64,000 nucleotides of DNA from Shinisaurus crocodilurus (GCA_021292165.1 CM037879.1:20297525-20361524); one strand, 5' to 3'. Shown: positions 9,553-19,662, counted from the first letter of the stretch. Made by a program: numbers and translations. Notes: generated from the letters alone by a model not told the origin.

Positions 9553-10111
9553 GACAGTATCCAATGCTGCCCGTCTGCGAGTGGGGCCCACCACCGCTGC
9601 TGTTCCATGAGCGGCCAGCCCTGCAGATTCCACTGCACAAGCGGCATCCACCGCTTCCACAACACAGATTTCAGCACTTCCTGGGGCAAGCCCCGAAAAC
9701 GAGGAGAAACTCGCATTTCTGGAATGGGGCAGGTCGGCGGAGCTCCCTTATGTGAGCTAAGACAAGCCATGGTTATTGGAGGGTTGGGCAGCCCTCAAAG
9801 AACCCGACACCTGGGTTTGCACAGCACAATAAGCCACAACAAGCCAGGCACCCATGGGCACCATGCAAAAATAGCTCCCACGGGCGCCCGGCATGACACA
9901 GCAATCCCCACAGGTAAATTAAGCCATGGTGGGCTGTCATTTCAGGCAAACCAGGTCAATGTCTTGTGCTTGCTACTGGACTTCGTATCACCACTGTATG
10001 GCCTGCTCAGATGGACTGGAGAATGGGGAACGGGTATGAGGAATGCTGCAGTGTGGCTGAAGCCCTTGCCTTCCAAAACACCCTCCACCCATAAAATCGG
10101 TAGTCTGATAG
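9553..10111. other. unannotated stretch
   Basis: Starts with a block (GTATCCAATGCTGC) resembling the 733-951 MITE end, followed by sequence I cannot classify. The long plus-strand frame here carries no motif. Confidence 0.35.
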
Positions 10112-10119
10112 GTCTAGAA

Positions 10120-10255
10120 CAGGGCTCTCCAACCTTGGGTCGCCAGATGCTGCTGGACTACAGCTCCCATAATCCCTTGCCATTAGCCATGCTGGCTGGG
10201 TATGCTGGGAGCTGTAGGCCAGCAACATCTGGGGACCCAAGGTTGGAGAGCCCTG
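10120..10255. mobile_element. palindromic hAT MITE, perfect TSD
   Basis: 136 bp, CAGGGCTCTCCAACCTTGGG to CCCAAGGTTGGAGAGCCCTG. Perfect 8-bp duplication GTCTAGAA at 10112-10119 and 10256-10263. Confidence 0.9.
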
Positions 10256-10263
10256 GTCTAGAA

Positions 10264-10719
10264 AGTAAATATTCATTTATTTAAAAATATTTATATACGG
10301 CTTCTCATTTTTAAAATCCCAAAATGGTTTACAACAAATTATAAAACAATACATCATTATGAAAGCACAACAACATGTAGACAAGTTAATGGTTGGGAAA
10401 AGCCAGTGTAAACAAGTACATTTTTAATAATCATCAAAAACACATGACCGTCGGTGCCTGACATATCTCAGAGGGAAGGTCATTCCAGAGGGATGGTGCC
10501 ACCACAAAGAAGGCCTGTTGCTGCCAGATGAGATTCTGCAGGATGTGCATGGTCAGCAAGGCCTCCCCTGCAGATTGTAGTGGTCTAATGGGTCTATATA
10601 GGGGAGATGATCTTTCAGGTAACCTGATCCTAAGTTATTTAGGGCTTTATATATCAACAATAATACCTTGAACCTGGCTCAGTAGCAAACTGGAAGCCAG
10701 TTCAGATCCTTCTGTAGAG
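10264..10719 (-). mobile_element. LINE-like 3' fragment, unclassified
   Basis: Blocks such as GGAAGGTCATTCCAGAGGGA, TGGTGCCACCACAAAGAAGG and GGGCTTTATATATCAACAAT recur in decayed form at 31745-32060 and 40850-41030, which argues for one dispersed LINE-type family. I cannot name it. Confidence 0.5.
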
Positions 10720-10837
10720 GTGCTATGTGCACATGGCAAGCCTTCAATAGCTGTTTATAAATGTCTTTTGTACTGTAGTAAAGAAGATGTTCTGAATGTT
10801 AGAGAGGAATGGAATAGGGAATTAGAATGTTCTAAGC

Positions 10838-10947
10838 CAGTGTTCTCCAACCTTGGGTCCCCACATGTTTTTGGCCTACAACTGGCTAGGGCATGCTGGG
10901 AGTTGTAGGCCAAAAACATCTGGGGACCCCAAGGTTGGAGAACACTG
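10838..10947. mobile_element. palindromic hAT MITE in old L1
   Basis: 110 bp with CAGTGTTCTCCAACCTTGGG and its inverse. The flanks TTCTAAGC and CCCTAAAC match at 5 of 8, the differences all being transitions. Confidence 0.8.
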
Positions 10948-10970
10948 CCCTAAACAATCCAATCAATGGA

Positions 10971-11172
10971 TTAAGGATATTTGGGGTTTATTTTTGGATT
11001 TTGTGTTAAATAAGGGGAAAGGGAGCATGCCGTGTCAAGATATGTTTTTTTTTTTTTGAATAATGAATAATTATAGATTATAGAGATAGAACTATATGGT
11101 CCCGTGGTGACGGGAGCACTATATAAGTTGTATGTTTGTTATTTAGTTGTTTTATATGTTGTTTGAAAAAAA
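10971..11172 (+). mobile_element. young 5'-truncated L1 3' end, 15-bp TSD
   Basis: The insert matches the L1 3' end at 18660-18900 (WGLFLDFVLNKGKGS-like coding, then a CCCGTGGTGA block) and ends in an A-run. It is flanked by the exact duplication AATCCAATCAATGGA at 10956-10970 and 11173-11187. Its target lay inside an older L1, between the MITE and the QSNQWK block. Confidence 0.85.
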
Positions 11173-11534
11173 AATCCAATCAATGGAAAGTTGCTCTAGC
11201 TTCCATATGTACTATCTTTGTAGATTTAAAATTGTGGCCGATTCAACAAAAATTGATGTTTTGCATATACTGGACACCACAGAGGCATGTTAAGAAGAAG
11301 CTGGCAAGCTCCGCTAGATGCTGGTGATGTAATGCGGACAATGCCTCATTGAGGCATGTGATGGGGGCATGCCCTGGCTGTGGTGGCGGCTTCTTTTTGG
11401 TTGTGAGTCGTTGCTTGTTTAAATTTTGTTCTTGAAAACTCTGTGATAATGGCAGATGTTCATGTATGTTTAAATTACTGTGATGTGGGGATTAAAAGAT
11501 GGACAGCCAAAGTGGACTTTGGGCTTCTCTACAC

Positions 11535-11880
11535 AAGGCATTCATTGTACGCTCATGATTCCTCACCTATGGTAGTTTGCGGGTGCTTTACATGCTGTTG
11601 TCAGACTCTATTCCGCTATGAAACACTACAAATTGTTCGTGTATTTTCACAATTCCGCTATATCACAGCACCACCTTGTAGTTGTGTAACGGAACCTATA
11701 GAAAGGCAGAGAAAGAAAACCCCTGGGGGAAAAACACATGTAAAGGAGCCAGTCTTAATCCTGCAAAGAATCCAGAGAAGCAGAAACCTCAGTAAAGTTA
11801 AAAGCCTCATGTAGAGAAGCCCTTTGAGAGCCCTAACAGTTGCAAAGGGACTCATACTCCAACCCTGGAAGGATAAACAC
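11535..11880. other. unclassified block within old L1
   Basis: Interrupts L1 homology between 11480 and 11890. It contains a TTCCGCTATGAAAC, CCACCTTGTAG layout loosely like 56390-56500. Possibly a MITE. Ends not identified. Confidence 0.35.
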
Positions 11881-12230
11881 CCACCCCTATAAGTGGTCTG
11901 AAGATCTTACTACTCTTGCTGCATTTGAACGTATATCTTACAGTTGTCAATTTCTTCTGGATGCTTATTTAGATATATGGTCTACTTATATTAATGTATG
12001 CATTTGAAATAGAAGTGTTTAATCTTTTTCCCCCTTTCCTTTTTCTTAATTCTGTTCTGAAAGGTTATTATGAATGGATGGGCTTCTTCTTTTCTCTCTC
12101 TCTTTTTGCTCTGTTGTTGTTTTTCCCCTTTCTCTTTTTAGCTTCTAATCATTGTTTTAATAAAACAACGCTGGATTGTCTGATAAGTGAAGTTTTTCCC
12201 ATTGCTAAATGAAATTAAATTAGCATCCTG

Positions 12231-12617
12231 TAGAACTGGCTACATTGTTGTTCAGATAAATTGTTCTTAGTTTTCAGGAATAAATCATGTAAGATTTATA
12301 GAAACCTTTTGGAAACTGTTTTATTTTGAATAAGCAAAATGCAACATAGGCTACTAAGAGCATAGCAATGATCTTTAAACTGAAGGCTGAGTGATGGATT
12401 TAAGCCCTCTGTTTATACTTCCCCTCTCTAGTGGCATATTTTATTGTTGGCCATATTTCAGTTTTTCTGAGAAGCAAAGCGTTGGCTTGTGTAGTTTGAA
12501 AGGGCTTGGGAGACTTATAGCGTCTATGGAATGACTTTTATTTACAAATATGTAAGCAGAGCAAAATGGAAGCAAATAGGCTTCTTCAGCAAGCAGCAAA
12601 ACCACTGCTCCTGCATC
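12231..12617. other. unannotated stretch
   Basis: AT-rich sequence after the L1 3' end. Nothing recognised. Confidence 0.4.
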
Positions 12618-12624
12618 AGATAAG

Positions 12625-12812
12625 ATTTATTTATTTATTTATTATATTTATACCCCACCTTTTTTCCTCCAAAGAACCCAAGGCGGCTTACATAATCCTC
12701 CTCCTCCTCTCCATTTTATCCTCACAACAATCCTGTGAGGCAGGACTAGAACCCGGATCTCCCGAGTCCCAGTCCAGCACTCTCACCACTACGCCACACT
12801 GGCTCCTAAAGA
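12625..12812 (-). mobile_element. tRNA-derived CORE/MIR-like SINE
   Basis: Antisense copy: (ATTT)n tail at 12625, core ATCCTCACAACAATCCTGTG, then the tRNA part with B-box (reverse of GGGTTCTAGTCC, near 12750) and A-box end near 12800 (reverse of GTGGCGTAGTGG). The copy is short because the middle of the core is deleted. Confidence 0.75.
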
Positions 12813-13212
12813 AAGTACCTAACTGATTCAACCCCTGCAACCGGCAATCATCCCGGCTGCTTCCAGTTGAGCTAACCTCACAGCTCTGTACTTCTGTCTG
12901 TAGCAATTTAAACTGGGTCAAAAACACACTGACTGGTTTCACAAAACACACTAAAGCTCAGTAGGTCAAGAGGCAGAGTGGCTTAGTGTGTTGTCTGAAT
13001 GCTGTGTGGTGGTTTATAAGCCAACCTGGTGTGGCTTATAAACCACCCTGCTAAGCCATGGCTTGCAGTAGGGTTAAGAAAACCCCAGTGGGTTTAACAT
13101 GTTGTCTGAACCCAGACGACAGGCTAACCCACTGAGAAGCCAAAAAGGCAAAGACCCCTTTGGCAAAAGCGGCAAAAAAAAAGGGCTGCCGCTCTTGCCA
13201 AGGGGCTAGCAA

Positions 13213-13413
13213 AGGGTGCTTTCCACTTCCCCCAACTTTTTTTTTAATGTAAAAGAAATAGTTGGCAATGGGCTACGAAGTTCCAATTCCGCATGGACAC
13301 TTGTCTGAATAGACACAGTGTCCATGCCAAATTGGAACTTTGTAGGCCACTGCTATCTATTTCTTTTACATTTAAAAAAAAAAAGGTGGGGGGGAGTGGA
13401 ACTCACCCTTTGC
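13213..13413. repeat. 200-bp foldback
   Basis: The left arm (GCAAAGGGTGCTTTCCACTT ... GTAAAAGAAATAG) and right arm (CTATTTCTTTTAC ... GTGGAACTCACCCTTTGC) are inverted copies of about 90 bp each around a short centre near 13305. Mismatches are scattered. Confidence 0.75.
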
Positions 13414-14053
13414 AGCAGAATCTTTGGGGTTTGGGGGGGGCTCATGTCCCCCTGGGCTGCCCTCACTTTCCCAGGTGTGGATAACCCAGAGGCACAATGC
13501 CACCCCCCAAAAAGCCCAAGATCTTGCAAAAAAAAGGGTGTTTGGGGGGGACACCCCTTCAATTCTCCCCTTCCATGCAGGATCCCTGGGGTTTTGGGGG
13601 GATGCTGGGAAGCCCTAACTGTCCCCTCAGTTTTGCCATTTACCCCAAGTCGATGGCGACCTGGGAAGTGACAAAACCAGAGGGAATCCCCAGTGGCGGA
13701 GGGTGGGGATTAGTACAAATGACAGCTTGGGGGGGGGGGAACTCAGTGCTCTTGCGGTGTACCCTGGGATACCTGCAGGAGGACCGATGAGGGAAGAGGG
13801 CAGGAGAGATGGCCAGGGAACCCTGCTGGGCCCAATCATTAGCCGGGTCCCCAGGCAACCTTAAACCCACAGAGGTTTCAGAACCTCTGTGGGTTTAACA
13901 TGTTGTGTGAACCCAGCTGGCTGGGCACGGACAAGGCCCCAATGCAGCCACCACTGTGGTGCCTCCCCCCCCGTGCCCCTCTTCTCCTGCTGCACTGTGA
14001 GAGAAGGGGGGCTCAGGGGGGAGGAGGCGGTGACGTCAGTGGCAGCATGCGGC

Positions 14054-14595
14054 TGTTGGGTTTTGCATAGGCAGAACGAGATTACCACCTGACATCGGGA
14101 TTATCACCTGACCTGGTGGGTGTCTCTTGAGTTCAAGTACACAAGGCCTTTGGTCACGAGACATGGTCTCGAGGTGATGTGACTCAGCAACCTTGAACAG
14201 GTTTAGCAGATCAACATGTTGATGAATAGGTTATACAACTGGGGTGAGTAATATCCTATTTATAGATGCAGGGTCTGGGGTATAAAGCTAGCACACTTGC
14301 TGATAGATTTCCATTGCTTGCTTGCTTCTTTCCACTTGCTGTCTTGCTCGTCTCGACTCGACATGTCTCTTGGACTTCACTTCATCTAGCCTTACCACTG
14401 GGGTATAGGATTTGAGTCTGCAATGATGTAGTGAGTAGAGATGCATTGATTGCCTTAATCCCATGTAATTGGGTCTTACAAATAAACTCTTTAATCTTTA
14501 TTAACTGCTGTTATCTCCTCCTTCCGCCTGCGTGACTGGGACTGAGGGTCATTGGCTGGGGGAGCTTTTGAATCCGGGTCAGTCCAACTCTCACA
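14054..14595 (+). mobile_element. solo LTR, 5-bp TSD
   Basis: 542 bp starting TGTTGGG and ending CTCACA, flanked by an exact 5-bp duplication GCGGC (14049-14053, 14596-14600). TATAAA at 14281-14286 and AATAAA at 14481-14486 lie where a promoter and a poly-A signal belong. No internal retroviral sequence remains, so LTR-LTR recombination is the likely origin. The TGTTGGG start resembles the copia LTR at 47556, but I see no further similarity. Confidence 0.75.
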
Positions 14596-14846
14596 GCGGC
14601 CACGCCCACTCACCGACATCACCGACCCTCCAACCAACCCCGCTCCCCCCGGGCCACGGCGCCTGCAAGTGCCCAGTGGGGTGGGAAGAGGGGCGCTTCC
14701 TATCCCTCTGGTGCCGAGACCCCAGTGGGTCGAGTGGTGGTGGTGGGAAGGTGCGGGAAGGACCTGCCGTGCAGGCGCTCCTCGAGAGGAATGCCAGCAC
14801 ACCGGGTCCTTGGACAGGCGGCCACGCGGCGCAGGGCTAGAGGAGC

Positions 14847-15012
14847 CGGCTTCTGGCCCGCTCCTCTACCCCTGTGCCGCATGGCCACCTGTCCTTTTCC
14901 CCGGGCTGGAGAGGAAGGAGCTTCTGAAGCTTCTTCTTCTCTAGTCCCAGGTGAAAAGACAGGTGGCCACGCAGGGCAGGGGTAGAGGAGCCGGCCAGAA
15001 GCTGGCTCCTCC
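14847..15012. repeat. GC-rich inverted repeat, arms of about 70 bp
   Basis: GCCGGCTTCTGGCCCGCTCC ... GTGGCCA... TGTCCTTTTCC on the left pairs with AAAAGACAGGTGGCCA ... GGAGCCGGCCAGAAGCTGGC on the right, around a centre near 14928. Part of the foldback district. Confidence 0.75.
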
Positions 15013-15114
15013 AGCCCTGCGCTGCCTTGCCGCCCGTCCTGGCTGCCTCAGCAGCTGTGTCAAGACCTTGGCGCACACGTGACAAGGTCCCAATGCAGCC
15101 GCCGCCGCCAAGGC

Positions 15115-15169
15115 CACAGTGGTCCCTTACCAGGCCTGGTTAACCAGGCCTGGCAAGGGACCCCTGTGG
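15115..15169. repeat. near-perfect palindrome
   Basis: GGTCCCTTACCAGGCCTGGT pairs with the following AACCAGGCCTGGCAAGGGACC half around a TTAA centre, with one mismatch across 42 bp (15121-15162). A looser relative lies at 15239-15292. Confidence 0.85.
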
Positions 15170-15819
15170 TGTCGCTGGCTGCCCCTCCCCGGTCCACCCC
15201 CCTTTTCTTGTGGGAGGGGGTGTGAGCTGCCACCGCGTTGGCAGTCCCTTGCAAGGCCAGGTTAAACCCGGCTTTGCAAGGGACCGTCGCAGCAGCTCCT
15301 CCTCGCCCAGCCCTGTCATGGGAAATGTGGTTCGTGGTGGACAGGAGATGGCAGAGCAGCGGCAGACGGCACCAGTGAGTGGTGCCCGGGGGGTGAGGAC
15401 AGAGGGCACATGGCGGCGGCGGCGGCAGACCCCGGCGGCTTCCCTGCACGTTCCTGCCGATGCTGGACCTAGGCAGGAGTGTGCAGGGAAGCCAGTGACA
15501 GCCGGCCAAGTACCACTTGGCCGGCTGCCGTCGGCCAGAGTGGCAGCCCTTCTTTGCCTTCTTGGCCCTTCTGGCCAAGGGACTCTGTGCCATTTTGGCT
15601 TGTGGGTAGGTTAGTGTGTCATCCGGGTTCGGACAACATGCTAAGCCTACAAGAGTTTCCTTAACGCTACCGCAAACCGTGGCGTAGCAGGGTGGTTTAG
15701 AAGCCACCCCCAGGTCGCTGCTAAGGCAACCTGCTGGGCTCAGACAACAAGCTCAACCACAGTAGCACTTCAGCTACTGAGGCTTAGCGTGTTGTGCGAA
15801 CCCAGTCAACATATCTCGC

Positions 15820-15985
15820 CACAGCTAGTGGGGAAGGCTGGGACCAGATGAGCTCGGTCTGCTGTCAAGGTGCAAGCTGCTGATGGGCAACTTCAAGGCA
15901 ACTTGGACTGAACAGCCCTTCAAGTAGAGGACACCTTCAATAGAGGACTGTCCTCTGACTGCCCTTCAACTCTGGAGATGATGAT
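15820..15985 (+). repeat. unclassified dispersed repeat (family X)
   Basis: Block order GATGGGCAACTTCAAGGC, CAGCCCTTCAAGTAGAGGAC, AGAGGACTGTCCTCTG. The same blocks recur at 52300-52480 and 55980-56075, and partly at 16140 and 55110. Superfamily unknown. Confidence 0.55.
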
Positions 15986-15994
15986 GATGAGGGT

Positions 15995-16135
15995 GATGAT
16001 TATTATTTTCATTTCTATACTGCCCAATAGCTGAAGCTCTCTGGGTGGTTTATAACAGTTCCTGAAAACAGGGTCATAATACAATTAAAATTTTCCAAAA
16101 TACAACATTTAAAAACAGTTTAACAGCCAAAGCAA
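15995..16135 (-). mobile_element. L2-like 3' tail (antisense)
   Basis: TTTCATTTCTATACTGCCCA, then AATAGCTGAAGCTCTCTGGG and TGGTTTATAACAG: the reverse of the L2 3' end seen in sense at 61745-61800. Confidence 0.7.
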
Positions 16136-16385
16136 TATTGGAATAGGACACATGGCCACCCTGATGCTGCTTCTTGGGAGTTTAATTTTTTTTAACCCAT
16201 TTTTATACAGCAGTTGATCACAAAGATTCCAAAATTATTCACACCTGAAACCAAATCACACTAAGCACCATGGTACTAAGACAACAAAATCAAGACAGAA
16301 AAAGTAAAAAGCCAATTAAGTAATAAAAAGGCAGCAACAATCGTTAAGCCAGCCAACAGACTTCCATCATTAGTTACCAAAGGCA

Positions 16386-16414
16386 ATAACTACTACTACT
16401 ACTACTACTACTAC

Positions 16415-16448
<34 letters not shown>
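16386..16448. repeat. compound (CTA)n(TTA)n microsatellite
   Basis: About ten CTA units pass directly into about eleven TTA units. Confidence 0.95.
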
Positions 16449-16629
16449 GCTCCTGAAGAAGACAACAGAGAGGGTGCTGTACAGTTGTCTTTTGGGGCTG
16501 CCTACCAAGAAGTCTCTGTTCCTAGCAAAGGCCAAACTAGCCTCCATGTTAGCTAGAGCCTGGATCTAGACTTCATCAGAAGCAATGAAGTACCAGATGT
16601 GCTCCCTAAAATAGCTTTCCCCATGATGG

Positions 16630-16734
16630 ATGGGGGTTAAGGAGAACCAGCTTGAAAAAGCCATTTCCATGCCCCCCCCCAAGAAAAGGGGGAAGGTGTG
16701 TGTGTGGAAACTACGTTAAACCTTCAATCCAGAG
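16630..16734 (+). repeat. 105-bp direct repeat, copy 1
   Basis: Identical over 105 bp to 18155-18259, including a nine-C run and the TG repeat. The flanks differ abruptly on both sides. Confidence 0.9.
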
Positions 16735-16817
16735 GCGGTCCGGAAGTGCCTGCCCTGCCGCAGTTGTGTGATTCCTCCCCACTCCACAAAAGGAAAACAC
16801 CAAATGTGTGTGTGGAC

Positions 16818-16954
16818 CAGCCTTCCCCAACCTGGATCCCTCCAGACTGTCTTGAGCTACAGTCTCCATCATCACTGACCATTGGCCATGCTGGCTGGAG
16901 CTGATGGGAACTGTAGTCCAAAATCTGTGGAGGGCACCCTGCTGGGGAAGGCTG
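16818..16954. mobile_element. palindromic hAT MITE
   Basis: 137 bp, CAGCCTTCCCCAACCT to GGGGAAGGCTG. Flanks GTGTGGAC and GTGTTGAC match at 7 of 8. Confidence 0.85.
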
Positions 16955-17120
16955 GTGTTGACACAGCTAAGTCACACAGTAATTTCCATTTCAGGGTTAA
17001 AATGAGTTCTGGAGGATGTCAGAGGAAAACCAGTGCAAACAAAATACCGTTCAGTAAAGTGGGAAGCAAGGCCATTTCAAACGTGGAGCCCATCTGCCAA
17101 CAGCCGTTCATGGTCTAATC

Positions 17121-17176
17121 CAGTGTTCTCCAACCTTGGGTCCCCAGATGTTGGGACCCAAGGTTGGAGAACACTG
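17121..17176. mobile_element. 56-bp minimal hAT MITE
   Basis: Consists only of two perfect 24-bp inverted arms (starting CAGTGTTCTCCAACC) and an 8-base loop CAGATGTT. Flanked by the exact 8-bp duplication GTCTAATC (17113-17120, 17177-17184). The arms match the 110-136-bp family members, so this is an internally deleted derivative. Confidence 0.9.
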
Positions 17177-17220
17177 GTCTAATCATTAGTACTTTGCAAT
17201 TCTTCCCACCCCCGCCCCGC

Positions 17221-17231
17221 CTTTCTTTCCT

Positions 17232-17274
<43 letters not shown>
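17221..17274. repeat. (CTTT)n microsatellite
   Basis: About twelve CTTT units with mixed pyrimidine flanks. Confidence 0.9.
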
Positions 17275-17623
17275 CCTTCCTTCCCGCCCCACCAGAACAT
17301 CCTCCAAGCTCAAGAATTTGCTGAGCCCTCGGTAATTTTCCAAACGTATTAATAAACCTGGCAGTTATCTTGATTTTGTCAGAGTGACATTCTGGCCTTT
17401 CCATTTGGCAGTCCCTGCAATTTGGTCGAAGAAGTTTCATGCAGTGTCACAAATACAAACAAAGGGATTAGTTTTGTCTGGGGAGAAAAATGTGTGTTTT
17501 CTTCTGATCTTTATAGCTAAAATACGCCCTTTGACTTTGGCAGTCAAGAAGACAAGACAACATTAAGAACGGAAGGGAAAATTCATGCCTGGTGTAAAAT
17601 GGTTGTGATGCCGTGGATTGAAT

Positions 17624-17756
17624 CAGCCTTCCCCAACCTAGGGCCTTCCAGATGTGTCCGACTACACCTCCCACCATCCGCAGCTGCCCCTGCTGGCTGT
17701 GGATGTTGGGAGTTGTAGTCCAACACATCTGGAAGGCCCCAGGTTGGGGAAGGCTG
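17624..17756. mobile_element. palindromic hAT MITE
   Basis: 133 bp, CAGCCTTCCCCAACCT to AGGTTGGGGAAGGCTG. Flanks GATTGAAT and GATTAAAT match at 7 of 8. Confidence 0.85.
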
Positions 17757-18154
17757 GATTAAATCTTCATCCAAGATTCAGGACAAAAGGAGAACCATGG
17801 GCAGGTTTGTGTGTGCGTGGGGGGATTTGGTTTTCCATTTGCTCTTCTATGTAGGTAAAAAAAAACAGTTCCCAAGATTCCAGGCATTTTCTAAGAAACA
17901 CAACCCAGGCGGGGACTGTAGTAGCTCAAGGGCTGGAGGGGGTCAGAAAGGGGTGCCTGCAATTGGGAGGGGAGAAGTTTGTTTTTTTTTAAGGTTTGTG
18001 GGGGAGGGTCTTACTGTTGTAGTTGCAGTGGGTTCTCTTTTTTTTTTTTTTCTTAAACCCAACATGTTTATTTTTGACACTTTCCGTGACTGCAGCAGTA
18101 GCAGAGTTCCTCTGAATTGGCTCTGGTCAGTAGCCCACAAGCGCATCTGCAACA

Positions 18155-18259
18155 ATGGGGGTTAAGGAGAACCAGCTTGAAAAAGCCATTTCCATGCCCC
18201 CCCCCAAGAAAAGGGGGAAGGTGTGTGTGTGGAAACTACGTTAAACCTTCAATCCAGAG
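18155..18259 (+). repeat. 105-bp direct repeat, copy 2
   Basis: Exact copy of 16630-16734, 1525 bp downstream, same orientation. Confidence 0.9.
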
Positions 18260-18598
18260 CCCCCCCCCCCCACTACCCCCACCGTGTAGTAGCAGTGGCA
18301 CGGTCCCAAAGGGGCTTCCGGGAAAACAATACTGGCCTCAGTGCCCGCTGCTGTATTTCCCCTGCAGAAATCCCCTTGGAAGGACACTGCGTCATGATGC
18401 GACATCATTCCAGGGACATTGGGAGAGGGAGTGGGAGTTCCTCCAGCACCGCAGGGGACGGCACAACTAATTTTCTTTCTTTTTTTTAAGGCTGCCACTC
18501 TCACAGCTATGGCATGTATTTATTTATTAGCATTTATAAGACACCGATAAATCAGGCTCTTTAGGGCGCAATCCTGTGGCCACTAGACAGAGTCTAGA
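18260..18598. other. unannotated stretch
   Basis: Starts with a long C run. The block GGGCGCAATCCTGTGGCC near 18568 also occurs, in variant form, at 48157 and 54405, hinting at a dispersed repeat. Confidence 0.4.
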
Positions 18599-18599
18599 C

Positions 18600-18913
18600 A
18601 GCCATAAGAGAGGTCAAAGTGGTGTGGGATATTGCTTTAAATGATAAATTAACATGTAGTATTAAATGTAAAAAGGGACAATTAAAGAAAAATAATTTTA
18701 AGGATATATGGGGACCATTTTTATATTATGTTTTAGTAAAGGGAAAAGGGAGTAAGCCATGTCAAGATATGATGTATTTTTGGAATATAGATTAACAATG
18801 GATTATGTGGATAGAATTATTTTTTTTGGCCCCGTGGTGATGGGTGCACTTTGTAGTTACCGGTATATGGATTTGTGGGTTTATATTTTTTTTGTATGTG
18901 TGTTCATTTAAAA
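18600..18913 (+). pseudogene. L1/Tx1-like LINE 3' end
   Basis: The end of the coding region (WGPFLYYVLVKGKGSKPCQD-like) lies at 18708-18768, followed by a 3' UTR with GGCCCCGTGGTGATGGGTGC. The same segment forms the young insertion at 10971-11172. 5'-truncated. Confidence 0.7.
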
Positions 18914-18937
18914 TACAGTCATGCCTTGGATTGAGAG

Positions 18938-19349
18938 TGAGGTGGGAAAAAGATGGAAAGAAAACTGAGGCAGAAAAAGATTTTTCCCCCCCTCCTGAGA
19001 ACAGACTGCCTGAAGATAGACTCCCCCCACCCCCCCTTCCTCTGCAGACTGCTTACATGGCAATAAATTACTTTCGCGCCGTATTTAGAGAAGTCAGTTA
19101 AGACAGCCTGCGCAGCAGAATGTAAGAATAACCAAGGTACAGGAAACAGACAGCGAATATGCTAAAGAGTAAGTGACAAGTAATTGATGACGTATACTTT
19201 GATATAAGACTCTGATTACTTCTGTAAAAATCGTTTAGTTTGGCGATAGTAATCCCCTGAACCTGTTGCTAGCAATAAAAAACTGTTTTCCAGACCTGAA
19301 GTGGTACAAGTTCCTTTGTTCCCTGGAGAAGGGTGATTTTTCTGCAACA
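18938..19349 (+). repeat. 5' LTR
   Basis: 412 bp, TGAGGTGGG to CTGCAACA. TATAAG at 19203-19208 and AATAAA at 19274-19279 place U3, R and U5 in normal order. It differs from the 3' LTR at 18984, 18985, 19111 and 19236, all C/T transitions. The C-rich block at 18985-19030 is shared. Confidence 0.95.
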
Positions 19350-19353
19350 TTTC

Positions 19354-19371
19354 TGGCGACCACGAAGGGAC
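19354..19371 (+). other. primer binding site, tRNA-Arg
   Basis: TGGCGACCACGAAGGGAC begins four bases after the LTR. It is the complement of the 3' end of a vertebrate tRNA-Arg of the UCG type, as I know that tRNA. This assigns the provirus to an R-type primer class. Confidence 0.8.
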
Positions 19372-19662
19372 TTGGAAGCCTTGGGGCTTTCTTGGCCGTT
19401 CTCCGTACCCAGCCCCGTGGGTGAGGCCTCGCGGACGTCCCAGCGCGCACAAAGGACTGTTCCCTTTGGGGATCTCTGAACGAGGGGCCCAGCAGAGCGG
19501 GTGACCGGACAGCGAGCCTAAGAACCACAAGACTCAGGCTGGAACTCAACCACAAAGTATATCCGGATCTGCAGGAAAAAGGCAAGTATGAAATAGCACC
19601 CGGGTGACAGGAAAGGAGCCCAGTCAGTAGACTGGAAGAGGAGGCTTGATCACCCTCCTTAC

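Larger units (their letters stand above)
10720..12230 (+). pseudogene. old L1/Tx1-like LINE C-terminus with insertions
   Basis: Fragments in element order: EEWNRELE at 10806-10829, then QSNQWK (11173-11190), a YWTPQRH...ARCW block at 11265-11325, ENSVIMADVHVCLNY at 11430-11480, and FERISYSC...DIWSTY at 11925-11990. The same blocks occur at 28915-29530 on the other strand. The copy is split by a hAT MITE (10838-10947), a young L1 3' end (10971-11172) and an unclassified block (about 11535-11880). Frames are broken by stops, so it is dead. Confidence 0.65.
12965..15810. mobile_element. GC-rich district built from CTGGGTTC...GAACCCAG foldbacks
   Basis: hAT-like ends of one family recur here: TTGTCTGAACCCAG (13098-13111), TTGTGTGAACCCAG (13903-13916), CCGGGTTCGGACAACATG (15626-15643), CTGGGCTCAGACAACA (15734-15749) and TTGTGCGAACCCAG (15794-15807). 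Between them lie GC-rich palindromes and a solo LTR. The long frames on both strands are by-products of GC content with no domain. I read it as several overlapping or nested foldback copies. Confidence 0.5.

Noticed and set aside
9541..10284. A 247-codon plus-strand frame
   Set aside because: It runs into a hAT MITE and has no recognisable motif or homology. Likely chance.
15060..15707. A 215-codon minus-strand frame
   Set aside because: It lies in GC-rich foldback DNA, overlaps frames on the other strand, is rich in Pro, Arg and Cys, and has no domain.
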